A DNA stretch of 64,000 nucleotides from NCBI RefSeq assembly GCF_025685415.1, contig NZ_JAGSYB010000001.1:1674001-1738000 (forward strand). The letters are read 5' to 3'. This document shows positions 9,351 to 18,351 of this stretch, piece after piece. The stretch comes from Terriglobus aquaticus (GTDB lineage: Bacteria > Acidobacteriota > Terriglobia > Terriglobales > Acidobacteriaceae). Numbering within the stretch: position 1 is the first letter of the stretch; each line of letters opens with the position of its first letter. Below the pieces are notes generated by a model that was not told where the DNA came from, did not search any database, and worked only from the letters and a program-made list of their open reading frames with translations. The position numbers and the translations under genes were made by a program.

Positions 9351-10279
9351 AGCGCGCCATCACTGTCGTTGGCAGCATCAACCAGGACCTCGTCGTTGCC
9401 GCGGACCGCGTTCCCGGGCCAGGCGAGACGCTGTTCGGCGAACGCTTCGCGCTGAACCCGGGCGGCAAGGGAGCGAACCAGGCGGTAGCGCTGGCGCGAC
9501 TTGGAGTAGAGACGGCGATGCTAGGCTGCGTGGGTTCGGACACCTTTGGCCGAGATCTGCTGCAGGCTCTGACAACTGCGGGAGTCCACACCGGCATGGT
9601 CGCCACGGTGCCCGGAGCATCCGGCGTTGCCCTTGTGCAGGTGGAAGCACACGGCGAAAACCGCATCACCGTGATCGCCGGTGCGAATGCAGCGTTGCAG
9701 CCGGAACACCTGCGGCAGCACGCCAGAAGCCTTGCTGCGTCGTCCATGATTCTGACTCAGCTGGAGACGCCCATGGACCTGACCCTGGCTCTGGCCCGGC
9801 AATGCCGGACGACCGGTGTGCCGCTGATGCTCGACCCTGCGCCTGCCGCTCCGCTGAGCTCGGAACTGCTGGAAGCTGTAACCTGGCTCACGCCGAACCT
9901 GAACGAGGCGCAGGCCCTGCTCCAGAGCGGAGAGTCACCGACCACACCGCGGGAAGCAATGGGCATGGCAGAACGGCTGCTGCTTCAGGGGGCACAGGGC
10001 GTTCTATTGAAGCTGGGCAGCATGGGCGCTGTGACCGCCCAGCGTGGCGCAACGACTCTGTTTCAGCCGGCATTCCGGGTCCCGGTGCAAGACACCACCG
10101 CTGCCGGTGATGCCTGTAATGCGGCCTTCGCCGCAGCGCTCACGCGCGGTGAGACAGTCGCTGCATCGCTCCGCTTTGCTTGCGCTGCCTCGGCAGTCTG
10201 CGTCACGCGTGATGGCGCGCAGCAGGCGATGCCTACGCGGGATGAAGTGGAAGCCTTGCTGCAGCAGGCCTCCGCGTGA
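9347..10279 (+). CDS. rbsK: Ribokinase-family (PfkB) sugar kinase
   Basis: A 310-residue cytosolic kinase of the PfkB family, matching ribokinase end to end. The N-terminal GSINQDLV and PGPGETLFG, the substrate-binding GGKGANQAVALARLG (39 onward) and the catalytic TAAGD (251-255; Asp255 is the base) are all present. It should phosphorylate D-ribose or a related pentose at the expense of ATP. The ATG overlaps the stop of the MFS gene in an ATGA, so expression follows the transporter. It converges with the glycosyltransferase gene, whose end lies 18 nt away, and no terminator is visible between them. Confidence 0.88.
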   Translation: MKRAITVVGSINQDLVVAADRVPGPGETLFGERFALNPGGKGANQAVALARLGVETAMLGCVGSDTFGRDLLQALTTAGVHTGMVATVPGASGVALVQVEAHGENRITVIAGANAALQPEHLRQHARSLAASSMILTQLETPMDLTLALARQCRTTGVPLMLDPAPAAPLSSELLEAVTWLTPNLNEAQALLQSGESPTTPREAMGMAERLLLQGAQGVLLKLGSMGAVTAQRGATTLFQPAFRVPVQDTTAAGDACNAAFAAALTRGETVAASLRFACAASAVCVTRDGAQQAMPTRDEVEALLQQASA

Positions 10280-10297
10280 GCGAGCGCGGGTAGCGCG

Positions 10298-11899
10298 TTA
10301 CAGGCAGCGTCCTACCAGGAATGCGCCGACCTTCCGAAGTTCTGAGGGAGCATCGCAGAGCGGAGCTTCCTTGTCGGTAAGCAGGAATGCAACGGGTTTC
10401 CCCTGCCCTTGAATCCGTTCACGGGCGAATCGGAAGTTGGCGAAATCCGGATTCTCGACCGTGGGATGAGCAGCCTGGAACGTACGTGGGTCCACGTCCA
10501 GATAGAACAGCACCTGCACGTAGTTCAGCGCGATGCCATCGCTGACGTACGCCAGATCGCCTCCGCGAGTTTCCTCGGTCAGCACGTGGAGCGCGGCCGG
10601 TAAATCAGGATAGGTGTACGGCCGAACCTCGGATGCGTATTTGCTGCTGAAGTAACCGGGTAGGAATCGCACCACTGGGACTGCGAACAAGAGCCCCGCG
10701 ACAAGCAGAACACTGCCCCGGTACAGGGGTTCGGAGCGCAACGACGCAAGGAAGGCTAGTCCGGCAGCCGCCAGCATGACGATCGGCACGCCGAACTCGA
10801 CGGCACGAGACGTATTCAGCGGGATGAAGAGGATGATGGGAACGCAAGCCAGCGTCCAGGCCAGGAATGGATCGCGAAACCTTCTTCTGCGGATCGCAGC
10901 CACGGCGATGCTCGCTGCGCCCAGATACGAAAGGATCATGATGATCTTGGGCAACGGCGCTCGACCGGGCACCTGAAAGGTGGGAATGTCGGTCCAGAGG
11001 CCCTTCATGACCAGGTGCAGATTGGAGCGCACTCGAGAGGCCGGGCCGGCGGCTTCGCTTTGAATCTGGTCGAAACGCGTGACCGTCAGCAACGGAACGG
11101 AAAAGGGCAGATGCTTCTCGAACGGCATCTCGCGTTTGGTTACGTGATTCTTGACCAGGAAGAGGCCGAGTGGAGCCGTGAGCAGAAGAAACAGCGCAAA
11201 GGCTGCACTCCACGCCCGAGGCCGCTGCCGGATCTCCCGAAACGCGATGATGCCCAACAGCGGCAACAGCGCCATCAGCAAGACGATCGCGATGCCGTAG
11301 GTGTAGGCCGCAGCGGCGAACGGGACCAGGCAAAGAGCGACCGTGACTCGCGACCGGTTCTGCAGCGCCAGCGTCCAGGTGAATGTGCCCAGCAGCAGAA
11401 AGAATGGCAGTGGCGTGTTCTCAATGCCGATGCGGCTGATAAAGATATGCCACGGGCAAAATGCCAGGATGGCTAACGCGGCAAGTCCCGCAAGCTCTCC
11501 GTACCACAGGTAGGCCGTAACGAAAATCAGCGGCAGCGTCAGAATGCCGCACAGCAGAGGGATGATCCGCGCCGTAAACGGTGTGAGCTTATCGGCGGCA
11601 ACAAACGGGATCGTGAGATACGCCTGCAGAACGTTCTGCCCGGAACCCCAGCTCAGGAAGTAGGCCGGGTAGCGGTTGCCCCATCGGTCGCTGCCGGTTT
11701 CCAGGAGGCACTTCGCTTCGTAGGCCTCAGAGACTTCGTCCTGCTGCAAACCGACCGGAACCGCCGGGAAACGGTGGAGCCGGAGGACGGTACCTGCGAG
11801 GAAGAGGAGAAGTGCCAGAACGAGGGTACGACGCGAGACGCTCCGAAGGCGGAACAGACCATCGCTGCTTTCTGAAGGTCTTCCGTTCACGAACTTCAC
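10298..11899 (-). CDS. GT39-like (ArnT/PMT-type) integral membrane glycosyltransferase
   Basis: A 533-residue polytopic membrane protein with about 11-12 hydrophobic segments. After the first helix comes an acidic QQDEVSEAYEA loop. In ArnT/PMT-type GT-C enzymes an acidic pair in the first periplasmic loop is catalytic. The family transfers sugars from polyprenyl phosphates to lipids or proteins on the periplasmic face. The C-terminal third is soluble (about 410-533) and may bind the acceptor. GGAGGG lies roughly 20 nt before the ATG, so the exact start is moderately certain. It lies downstream of tRNA-Asn on the same strand. Confidence 0.72.
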   Translation of the reverse strand: MKFVNGRPSESSDGLFRLRSVSRRTLVLALLLFLAGTVLRLHRFPAVPVGLQQDEVSEAYEAKCLLETGSDRWGNRYPAYFLSWGSGQNVLQAYLTIPFVAADKLTPFTARIIPLLCGILTLPLIFVTAYLWYGELAGLAALAILAFCPWHIFISRIGIENTPLPFFLLLGTFTWTLALQNRSRVTVALCLVPFAAAAYTYGIAIVLLMALLPLLGIIAFREIRQRPRAWSAAFALFLLLTAPLGLFLVKNHVTKREMPFEKHLPFSVPLLTVTRFDQIQSEAAGPASRVRSNLHLVMKGLWTDIPTFQVPGRAPLPKIIMILSYLGAASIAVAAIRRRRFRDPFLAWTLACVPIILFIPLNTSRAVEFGVPIVMLAAAGLAFLASLRSEPLYRGSVLLVAGLLFAVPVVRFLPGYFSSKYASEVRPYTYPDLPAALHVLTEETRGGDLAYVSDGIALNYVQVLFYLDVDPRTFQAAHPTVENPDFANFRFARERIQGQGKPVAFLLTDKEAPLCDAPSELRKVGAFLVGRCL

Positions 11900-11977
11900 C
11901 GGCGACTCAGCCCTCCACAGATCCAGATTAACGAAGGGCGCAAATGAAGCGAGCAGTCCGACTCAGATCACGTGAAT

Positions 11978-12052
<75 letters not shown>

Positions 12053-12070
12053 ACAACTTGAGGACGAGGT

Positions 12071-12090
12071 GCCGGCGGGCGGGCGCCGGC
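12071..12090. other. GC hairpin in the tRNA-Asn leader
   Basis: GCCGGCG / CGCCGGC, a 7-bp stem with a 6-nt loop, lies between the tRNA-Asn promoter and the tRNA. It could be a processing signal or a weak terminator for the CAP gene; no T run follows. Confidence 0.35.
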
Positions 12091-12105
12091 TCAACTCGCA
12101 CTTTC

Positions 12106-12134
12106 TTTATAGCATTTGGTGTTTCACGCGTCAA
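12106..12134 (-). promoter_or_regulatory. Sigma-70-type promoter of tRNA-Asn
   Basis: On the minus strand, TTGACG (12129-12134), a 17-nt spacer and TATAAA (12106-12111). This is the closest match to a consensus promoter seen in the window. The predicted start lies near 12099, about 46 nt before the mature tRNA. Confidence 0.75.
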
Positions 12135-12177
12135 AAGCGAGCCTGCACGTTGCTGTGCGGACGGCCAGATTCTTTCC

Positions 12178-12981
12178 CTATCGATACAGCACGATTGCGA
12201 TGTTGTACGAGGCGAACGCACCCGCAGTTTGTGGCTTGGGACATGCGCCCACTGCTGCCGTTCGCGCGGGGATGGTGCGCATGCGCTCACGGAGAGCTTC
12301 GGGCATTTGCGACAGGTCGCCCGTGGAGTATCGCACCGTCGCTGCGGCGCGTGACCCCACATATCCGGTGGACATGCCACACGTGGCACGCGCCTCAGGG
12401 CTGGGCGTGGCCTCCAACTGCATGCCGCGCAGCAGGTCGGCCACACGATGCTCCTGATCGTCGAGCGATACCTGCTCGACGGTGTGGCTGAAATCTTCGA
12501 CAGCCCATAGCGAATCGCCGGCCTGAACCACGGCGATGCCGATCGCATCCACCTGGTCGTCCAGGATGTTTTCCCGGTGGTGAGGCGACTGCATCAGAGC
12601 GCCATGCATGGTCACGACGGACGGGCCCACCGCGACATTCTCCGTAATGCGCGAGAAGTGGGCACCGGCCGAAGATCCGCGCGACATCAGGTCAGGCTCC
12701 CCCTGCAGCCGGTGCGACAGGGTGCTGGCACGGGCCATCTCCGCCGCATGCCCCGCGGCCGCCATGCGCAGACTGTTATCCAGCTTCAGGGGAGCCATGC
12801 CGGCCATGGCGCGTTCGGTGTTGATCTGATCCAGAAGGAACTGTTCCGCGACACTGGCGCTCGCGGCGGGCGGCTTGATGCTCATGTCCAGCGACGAGAT
12901 CTGTGCACGCGCGCTCTGGGCGAACGTCAACCCCAGAACGACTGCTGCCAGGCTCGCCAGGATCCGCTGGTGTAGGCTCAT
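12178..12981 (-). CDS. Secreted CAP-domain (SCP/PR1-like) protein
   Basis: A 267-residue protein with a signal peptide (basic start, hydrophobic core, cleavage near ARAQ). A CAP domain follows at about 40-170: LLDQINTERAMAGM, a His-containing GHAAEMARAS, LSHRL, the SRITENVAVG core with the Glu of the CAP cavity, and HHRENILDD. The C-terminal ~90 residues are not recognisable. Bacterial CAP proteins are secreted and mostly uncharacterised. The ATG at 12981 is chosen because the signal peptide begins there; an in-frame GTG at 13026 would add 15 residues before it. The gene is single, and tRNA-Asn lies downstream with its own promoter. Confidence 0.82.
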   Translation of the reverse strand: MSLHQRILASLAAVVLGLTFAQSARAQISSLDMSIKPPAASASVAEQFLLDQINTERAMAGMAPLKLDNSLRMAAAGHAAEMARASTLSHRLQGEPDLMSRGSSAGAHFSRITENVAVGPSVVTMHGALMQSPHHRENILDDQVDAIGIAVVQAGDSLWAVEDFSHTVEQVSLDDQEHRVADLLRGMQLEATPSPEARATCGMSTGYVGSRAAATVRYSTGDLSQMPEALRERMRTIPARTAAVGACPKPQTAGAFASYNIAIVLYR

Positions 12982-13043
12982 GGCTACATCAGACCACACC
13001 CGAGTCAAAATTCGCGTTCGCCCCACTACAACCTTCAGGTGAA

Positions 13044-13865
13044 TCAGACTGGTAATTTCTTACCAGTCCTATCGGCTCCATTCGGGATTGCAGGAGGCAG
13101 GTTCGGGCCATAGCGCACCATTAGTTGCAGTAGCTTTCGCGCGGCCCAGTAGCGCGGTCCATAGCGGGAAGGCGACTCGATAGTTCGCAAGAGCCAGCCA
13201 AGATACATCTTGTCGGCCCAGACAGGGATAGCGGCCTGATCGCCCGACAGAAACGCGATGGCGGCACCGATGCAGTGAATGCCCGGCACGAAGGACAAGC
13301 GGCGGCGCAGGTAAAGGCCGAGCCGCTCCTGGGTACCTCCGCCTATAGTCACCACGACGTGCTGCGGTCGCAATTGCTCCAGCCGCTCCAGCAGCACGGG
13401 ATCTTCCAGATCGGTGCCGTCCATCGCACCGTACATGGGAGCGTTGTAGACATGCGTGTCTGGTACGACGATGCCCTGCTCTGCCAGCCATGCCAGGTTG
13501 CGCGCCGCCGATCGCTCGCCCGCCATGATCCAGAACGTGCTGCCTTCAGATCGCACCTGTGGCCGCTGCAGCAACTCCCTCAGGTACTCCAGCCCGGAGA
13601 GCCGCAGCAGTTTCCGCCCGCCACACCGCCGCGCAACCAGGTGATTCCACACCAGCACCATGAAGGCACTGTCCGCGATCACCAGGTCCGCCTCCAGCAG
13701 CGCCTGACGGTAGGCAGGTTGCGTCTGCAGGTCCTTGAGCGCGGGCGCCGCCGGCACCACCAGGAGGCCACCACGGAGCATGCGGTCAACCGCCGCATGC
13801 ACGTCGCCCATAAAAAAACGCACACCGAGAACAGTCTCGGTGTGCGCTGGTTCAGAAGCTTGCAT
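13044..13865 (-). CDS. WecB/TagA/CpsF-family glycosyltransferase
   Basis: A 273-residue GT26-family protein. It has LGVRFFMGDVHAAV at the N-terminus, the acidic LLEADLVIADSAFM motif, LRLSGLEYL, and a C-terminal IGGGTQERLGLYLR / GIHCIGAAIAFLSG segment. Family members add ManNAc(A) or related sugars to undecaprenyl-linked GlcNAc at the inner membrane during surface-polymer synthesis. Cytoplasmic, peripheral. The ATG at 13865 is preferred to a longer reading: it lies 5 nt after the stop of the epimerase gene, and GAAGAC precedes it. Tight coupling with the epimerase suggests a shared polysaccharide pathway. Confidence 0.84.
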   Translation of the reverse strand: MQASEPAHTETVLGVRFFMGDVHAAVDRMLRGGLLVVPAAPALKDLQTQPAYRQALLEADLVIADSAFMVLVWNHLVARRCGGRKLLRLSGLEYLRELLQRPQVRSEGSTFWIMAGERSAARNLAWLAEQGIVVPDTHVYNAPMYGAMDGTDLEDPVLLERLEQLRPQHVVVTIGGGTQERLGLYLRRRLSFVPGIHCIGAAIAFLSGDQAAIPVWADKMYLGWLLRTIESPSRYGPRYWAARKLLQLMVRYGPNLPPAIPNGADRTGKKLPV

Positions 13866-13870
13866 GTCTT

Positions 13871-14875
13871 CTAGTGTGCCCCAACCGGTGCGCCAGACAA
13901 CATCTCCGACTCGATCCACTCGTAGGTCTTGCGCATCCCCTCGCGCAGCGGGATCGAGGGCTCCCATCCAAGCTTCTCGCAGATGAGCGTGTTGTCGCTG
14001 TTGCGACCGTTCACACCCTTGGGCGCACCCAGGTTGTAGTTGCGCTTCAGCTTGATGCCTGCGATCTCTTCCACAATGTCGACCAGTTGATTGATGGACA
14101 CCAACTCGCTCGACCCCAGGTTCAGAGGCTCCGTCACGTCGCTCAGCGCGATCATCTGCGTGCCTTTCAGGCAGTCGTCGATGTACATGAACGAGCGGGT
14201 CTGGTGGCCGTCGCCCCAGATTTCGATCTCGTGCTTGCCGCTGTGCTTGGCCTCAAGCACCTTGCGGCACATGGCCGCGGGTGCCTTCTCGCGGCCGCCC
14301 TGCCAGGTGCCCAGAGGACCGTACACGTTGTGGTAGCGAGCCACGCGCGTTTCCAGACCGTAGTCCTCGCGGAAGTGCCGGCAGAGGCGTTCGGTGAACA
14401 GCTTCTCCCAGCCGTATCCGTCCTCCGGCAGCGCCGGATAGGCGTCGCTTTCCTTCAGGGCGACCACGTCAGGATTGGTCTGCTTATCGCCGTTATAGAC
14501 ACAGGCAGACGACGAGAAGAAGAAGCGCTTCAACCCGGCCTCTTTCGCCGCCATCAGAAGGTGCGTTCCGGTGAGCACGCTCAGCATGCACAGGGCTTTG
14601 TTGTTCTCGATAAAGCCCATGCCGCCCATATCAGCGGCCAGGTCGAAGCAAACCGTCGCGTCTTCGAGCGACGTGCGGCAGTTTTTCAGATCCTTCAGGT
14701 CGAGCGACAAGTTCTTCAGTCCCGGTGCGTCAACCGTCTGATACCACTCGTTCAGCGGCTTGATGTCGACTGCCGCGACCACAGGGATGCCCTGGTCGAT
14801 GAGCGCACGCGTCAGGTGGCCACCAATGAACCCGCCCGCACCGGCAACTACCACCCGCTCCTGCTTCAAATCCAC
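13871..14875 (-). CDS. NAD-dependent sugar epimerase, GDP-mannose 3,5-epimerase-like
   Basis: Extended SDR of 334 residues. The Rossmann motif GAGGFIG begins at residue 12, the catalytic set is SSAC (122-125) and Tyr154-x3-Lys158 (YGWEK), and DLAADMGGMGFI is present. The segment RYHNVYGPLGTW-QGGREKAPAA followed by IWGDGHQTRSF closely resembles plant GDP-mannose 3,5-epimerase, which makes GDP-L-galactose/L-gulose. The GTG at 14875 is chosen because AAGGAG sits 8 nt upstream. An ATG at 14962 would overlap the divergent permease gene and add an unconserved 29-residue tail. Co-transcribed with the WecG-like glycosyltransferase. Confidence 0.8.
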   Translation of the reverse strand: MDLKQERVVVAGAGGFIGGHLTRALIDQGIPVVAAVDIKPLNEWYQTVDAPGLKNLSLDLKDLKNCRTSLEDATVCFDLAADMGGMGFIENNKALCMLSVLTGTHLLMAAKEAGLKRFFFSSSACVYNGDKQTNPDVVALKESDAYPALPEDGYGWEKLFTERLCRHFREDYGLETRVARYHNVYGPLGTWQGGREKAPAAMCRKVLEAKHSGKHEIEIWGDGHQTRSFMYIDDCLKGTQMIALSDVTEPLNLGSSELVSINQLVDIVEEIAGIKLKRNYNLGAPKGVNGRNSDNTLICEKLGWEPSIPLREGMRKTYEWIESEMLSGAPVGAH

Positions 14876-14949
14876 GTCGTTGACTCCTTGGAGATCTGTC
14901 CCCAGTGTCTCACGGTGCCGTTTGAGGGCGAATGTCTTCGCAATCGGGC

Positions 14950-14955
14950 TAGCAT
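14950..14955 (+). promoter_or_regulatory. Putative -10 (TAGCAT) for a leaderless start of the permease gene
   Basis: TAGCAT ends 5 nt before the ATG at 14961, so transcription would begin at or next to the start codon. No SD is present. See the leaderless-gene finding. Confidence 0.4.
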
Positions 14956-14960
14956 AGGCC

Positions 14961-15788
14961 ATGCGCTACACGGCAGGCCGCACCTCGGATCGCATCGCAC
15001 TCTGGATCGTCCTGTCTCTGCTGTGCCTGCTGGCGCTTGTGGCGCTGTTCGCACCACAACTTGCGCCGCATGACCCCGCGTCCATCCAGCTCTCAGCGCG
15101 ATTGCTGCCGCCCGGGCATGGGTACCTGTTCGGAACGGACGAGCTCGGGCGCGACATCTTCTCGCGGGTGCTGTTTGGGGCGCGCATCTCGCTCGGGGTG
15201 GCCACAACGGTCGTGGCGCTATCCCTAGTGGTCGGCATGGTGGTGGGCGCGATCGCCGGCTTTTACGGCGGCTGGCGCGACACGGTGCTGAACCTCTACG
15301 TGATGAACGCCTTCCTTGCTCTGCCCGGCATCCTGCTGGCCATCGCCTTTGTGGCATTCCTGGGGCCGGGCCTGCGCAACCTGATTTTCGCCCTGGCATT
15401 GACTGGGTGGGTCAACTACGCCCGGCTCGTGCGCGCCCAGGTGATGGCGGCGCGTGAGCGGGAGTACGTGGAAGCGGCTCGGTCGCTGGGTGCCTCAGAC
15501 ACGCGCATTCTGGTGCGGCACATCCTGCCCAACATCGCGCAGCCGATCATTGTCCAAAGCGCGATCGGTTTGGCCGCAGCGGTGCTCGCGGAAGCGACTC
15601 TCAGCTTTCTCGGACTCGGAGTGCCGCCGCCGGCAGCAAGCTGGGGCTCCATGCTGAACGACGCACGCGCCCACCTTTTCGATGCGCCCTACATGGCAGC
15701 CTTCCCTGCCGGTGCTGTCATCGTCACCGTGCTGGCCATGTCGTTTTTGGGGGATCTGCTGCGTGACATGGCCGACGTTCGGGGCTGA
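14961..15788 (+). CDS. ABC transporter permease, DppC/OppC type (orphan)
   Basis: A 275-residue inner-membrane permease with about 6 helices. YLFGTDELGRDIFSR after the first helix and the EAA loop EYVEAARSLGASDTRILV-RHILPN are typical of the second permease (C subunit) of dipeptide/oligopeptide/nickel importers. The C-terminal SFLGLGVPPPAASWGSML is also diagnostic. Partner genes (dppB-, dppA-, dppD/F-like) are not next to it: the flanks are a divergent sugar epimerase and convergent thrB. It must find partners elsewhere or be a leftover. No SD precedes the ATG. Confidence 0.85.
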   Translation: MRYTAGRTSDRIALWIVLSLLCLLALVALFAPQLAPHDPASIQLSARLLPPGHGYLFGTDELGRDIFSRVLFGARISLGVATTVVALSLVVGMVVGAIAGFYGGWRDTVLNLYVMNAFLALPGILLAIAFVAFLGPGLRNLIFALALTGWVNYARLVRAQVMAAREREYVEAARSLGASDTRILVRHILPNIAQPIIVQSAIGLAAAVLAEATLSFLGLGVPPPAASWGSMLNDARAHLFDAPYMAAFPAGAVIVTVLAMSFLGDLLRDMADVRG

Positions 15789-15868
15789 GTAGCGGCCACG
15801 ATCGGTAGCGACAGGGATGGGGGATCGCTTCGCATGAGCGGAACCATGGCTGTCCACAGAAAGAGGAA

Positions 15869-15900
15869 GGCGCCCGGATCAGTCGAGATCGACGGGCGCC
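15869..15900. terminator. Hairpin between convergent permease and thrB genes
   Basis: An outer 8-bp stem (GGCGCCCG / CGGGCGCC) encloses a second GATC/GATC pairing. The minus-strand tail is CCTTCCTCTTTC, so it probably serves thrCB more than the permease. No other feature is seen in 15789-15977. Confidence 0.45.
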
Positions 15901-15977
15901 CGCAGGATCAACCCTCCCCCAGGGCTGCCTACAAGAGGAACAATATCAACATCCGACGCGGAAATGTAGTCTTTCGT

Positions 15978-16946
15978 CTACATCTTTCCGGGTATGTTGC
16001 TGGCACCGAATTGGGCAGGGCCGCCGACGGAGGTCCATAGTAGCTCGACATCCTGGCGCTCATTCTGTGTGGAAATCCCGAGCGCTTCGAACACTGCTGC
16101 CTCGACTGGCTGGCGGTCGGCATTTGCCTGGACGATCAGCAGGACCGCGGGTCCGGCACCTGACAGTGCAACGCCCAACACGGAGCCCAGCCCTGCCAGC
16201 GGAAGCAGCTTCGGCAGCAGAGGGCAGACGGCCTCGCGAAATGGCTGGTGCATGCGGTCCGCCATCGCGGCGCGCAGCAGAGCCTCATCGCCTTGGGCGA
16301 AGGCGGCGGTCAGCAGCGCCACGTTCTGCACGTTTGCGATGGTGTCGGCACGCGAATAGGTGTCCGGCAGCAAGGCGCGAGCCGTTTTGGTGGAAAGCGA
16401 CGCCTGCTGCATGACCAGCAGCAATTGCCAGGGCTTTGCGGGCTGCAACGAGATTGCGTCTACGCTCCCGCCACGAATCGCGGACGCCACGAATCCGCCC
16501 AGAACGCAGGCAGCAACGTTATCCGGGTGGCCCTCGCGACGCGAAGCCTCGGCGAGCACGCCGCGAGCGCTCCAGCCAAGTCCGCCGAATTCATTCGCCA
16601 GCGCTACGCCCGCAACCAGCGCCGCCGCGGAAGAGCCGCACCCCATGCCAAGCGGAATCTCGTTGTGCAGATGCGCGGACAGCGTGGGTACAGGCTTTCC
16701 CGCTGCTTCCAGAACCTCGCGGCAAGTGGTCAGTACCAGGTTGTCCTCGACGTTTTGAATCTTGGCGGCATCCCGGCCTGTCGCCACCAGACTCGCCTCG
16801 CTGGCAAGCGCGGCCTCCACATGGAGGTGAAAGTCCATGGCGAGTCCAAGCGCGTCGAACCCAGGCCCCAGGTTCGCCGAGGTCGCGGGCAGACGCAGCG
16901 TCACCGAGTGCTGCGCCGATTCATTCGCGGCTTGTGTGGAGCTCAC
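15978..16946 (-). CDS. thrB: Homoserine kinase
   Basis: GHMP kinase of 322 residues that phosphorylates homoserine to O-phosphohomoserine for threonine synthesis in the cytosol. N-terminal RLPATSANLGPGFDALGLA and the ATP-binding PLGMGCGSSAA (98-108) are diagnostic; the C-terminal ALSGAGPAVL segment also fits. The GTG start overlaps the stop of thrC (GTGA, 4 nt), so translation is coupled: thrC then thrB on one transcript. This places the two enzymes of the last two threonine steps together. Confidence 0.95.
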   Translation of the reverse strand: MSSTQAANESAQHSVTLRLPATSANLGPGFDALGLAMDFHLHVEAALASEASLVATGRDAAKIQNVEDNLVLTTCREVLEAAGKPVPTLSAHLHNEIPLGMGCGSSAAALVAGVALANEFGGLGWSARGVLAEASRREGHPDNVAACVLGGFVASAIRGGSVDAISLQPAKPWQLLLVMQQASLSTKTARALLPDTYSRADTIANVQNVALLTAAFAQGDEALLRAAMADRMHQPFREAVCPLLPKLLPLAGLGSVLGVALSGAGPAVLLIVQANADRQPVEAAVFEALGISTQNERQDVELLWTSVGGPAQFGASNIPGKM

Positions 16947-18298
16947 GCCCGCGCCATCTCCGCTTCCAGCGCACGCAGCACGGCCGACTCCTCCGCCTCC
17001 AGCACTAGCGGCGGTTTGCGGTACGGATTGGCTTCGGCCATGCCGGTCGCCAACAGGTCTTTGTGGAAATCGATGGTGTACTCGGGATCTTTCAGGGTAT
17101 GACCGGTCAGCAGCAGAACCACCCGCTCACCGACATCGATGCGCCCCGCGGCGACCAGCTTCTTGGCACCGGCGAGCGTTACTGCCGAGGCCGGCTCGCA
17201 GCCGATGCCCTCGGCACCGATCTGCGCCTTGGCGAGCGCAATCTCCTGCTCGCTGACCGACTCGCACCATCCGCCCGTGGCCTCGATGACGCGGGCGGCT
17301 TTGCGCCAGCTTGCCGGGTTGCCAATGCGAATGGCAGTAGCGCGCGTGTCTGCCGTCACAGGCCTCAGCATCTTTTCGGCGTTCGTGAACCACTGGAACA
17401 GCGGATTGGCACCCTCCGCCTGAATGACCGAAATCTTCGGGACGCGGTGGATGAAGCCGAGATGCTTCAGCTCCGCGAAGCCTTTACCCAGCGCCGATCC
17501 GTTGGCCAGGTTGCCACCCGGCACGATGACGTGGTCCGGCACCTGCCAGTCCAGTTGTTCGCAGATTTCGATGGCGGGCGTCTTCTGCCCTTCCAGCCGG
17601 TACGGGTTGACCGAATTGAGCAGATAGATGGGGTTTCGGCGAACCAGTTCCGCCAGCATCTTCACGCAGCCATCGAAGTCCGTCTTCAACTGCACGGTCA
17701 GCGCGCCGTAGTCCATGGACTGCGACAGCTTGCCCCAGGCGATCTTGCCCTCGGGAATGAAAACGATCGACCGCAGACCAGCCCGCGCCGCGTAGGCTGC
17801 CATCGCGGCGCTGGTATTGCCCGTGCTGGCGCAAGCCACCCACTGGTAGCCCCGCTCTGCCGCAACGGACAGTGCGGCCGTCATGCCCGTGTCTTTGAAG
17901 GAGCCGGTCGGGTTCAGGCCCTGGTGTTTGGCTAGAAGGAAGTCGAGACCCAGCAGCTTTGCGCAGCGCGGCAGGTCGTACAACGGGGTGTTGCCTTCAC
18001 GCAGGGTTACGGCGTGAGCGTCATCCTGCAGAATCGGCAGGAGTTCGCGATAGCGCCAAACACCGGATTGGTCGATGGGCAACGTGGAGTCGCGGCGCTC
18101 GGCCCACAGATGCCGCAAAGCCGAAGCGTTGGGCAGGTTGCGCGCACCAGCGCCAGCGGCCTGCGAGGACTCGCTCCACGGGTATTCCACCTCGTACAAC
18201 TCACGGGTTTCCGGATCGCGAAAGTCGCTCGCAATCTCCTCTGGCGAGATGCGAGCATCGTTCGCGATGCATCTTAGCTGGTGTGATCGGATTGCCAT
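16943..18298 (-). CDS. thrC: Threonine synthase
   Basis: PLP-dependent enzyme of 451 residues converting O-phosphohomoserine to threonine. The PLP lysine is Lys135 in LNPTGSFKDTGM; GNTPLYDLPR, ACASTGNTSAAMAAYAARAG and a C-terminal GCEPASAVTLAG follow. An N-terminal ~95-residue region (LRCIANDARI ... ELYEVEYPW) resembles the plant/actinobacterial-type enzymes. The ATG at 18298 is followed by a plausible product start. It is first in the thrC-thrB operon and divergent from modA across 53 nt. Confidence 0.95.
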   Translation of the reverse strand: MAIRSHQLRCIANDARISPEEIASDFRDPETRELYEVEYPWSESSQAAGAGARNLPNASALRHLWAERRDSTLPIDQSGVWRYRELLPILQDDAHAVTLREGNTPLYDLPRCAKLLGLDFLLAKHQGLNPTGSFKDTGMTAALSVAAERGYQWVACASTGNTSAAMAAYAARAGLRSIVFIPEGKIAWGKLSQSMDYGALTVQLKTDFDGCVKMLAELVRRNPIYLLNSVNPYRLEGQKTPAIEICEQLDWQVPDHVIVPGGNLANGSALGKGFAELKHLGFIHRVPKISVIQAEGANPLFQWFTNAEKMLRPVTADTRATAIRIGNPASWRKAARVIEATGGWCESVSEQEIALAKAQIGAEGIGCEPASAVTLAGAKKLVAAGRIDVGERVVLLLTGHTLKDPEYTIDFHKDLLATGMAEANPYRKPPLVLEAEESAVLRALEAEMARA

Positions 18299-18351
18299 CG
18301 TTTTGTCTAGCCTACCCCACGCACTTGCGCAGAACCGCCCTCTGGCGGACG

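Noticed and set aside
14876-14962. ATG at 14962 as the start of the epimerase gene
   Set aside because: It would overlap the divergent permease start and add an unconserved tail; the GTG at 14875 has an ideal SD.
17959-18351. Upstream in-frame extension of modA
   Set aside because: It overlaps thrC on the other strand and would bury the signal peptide inside the protein.
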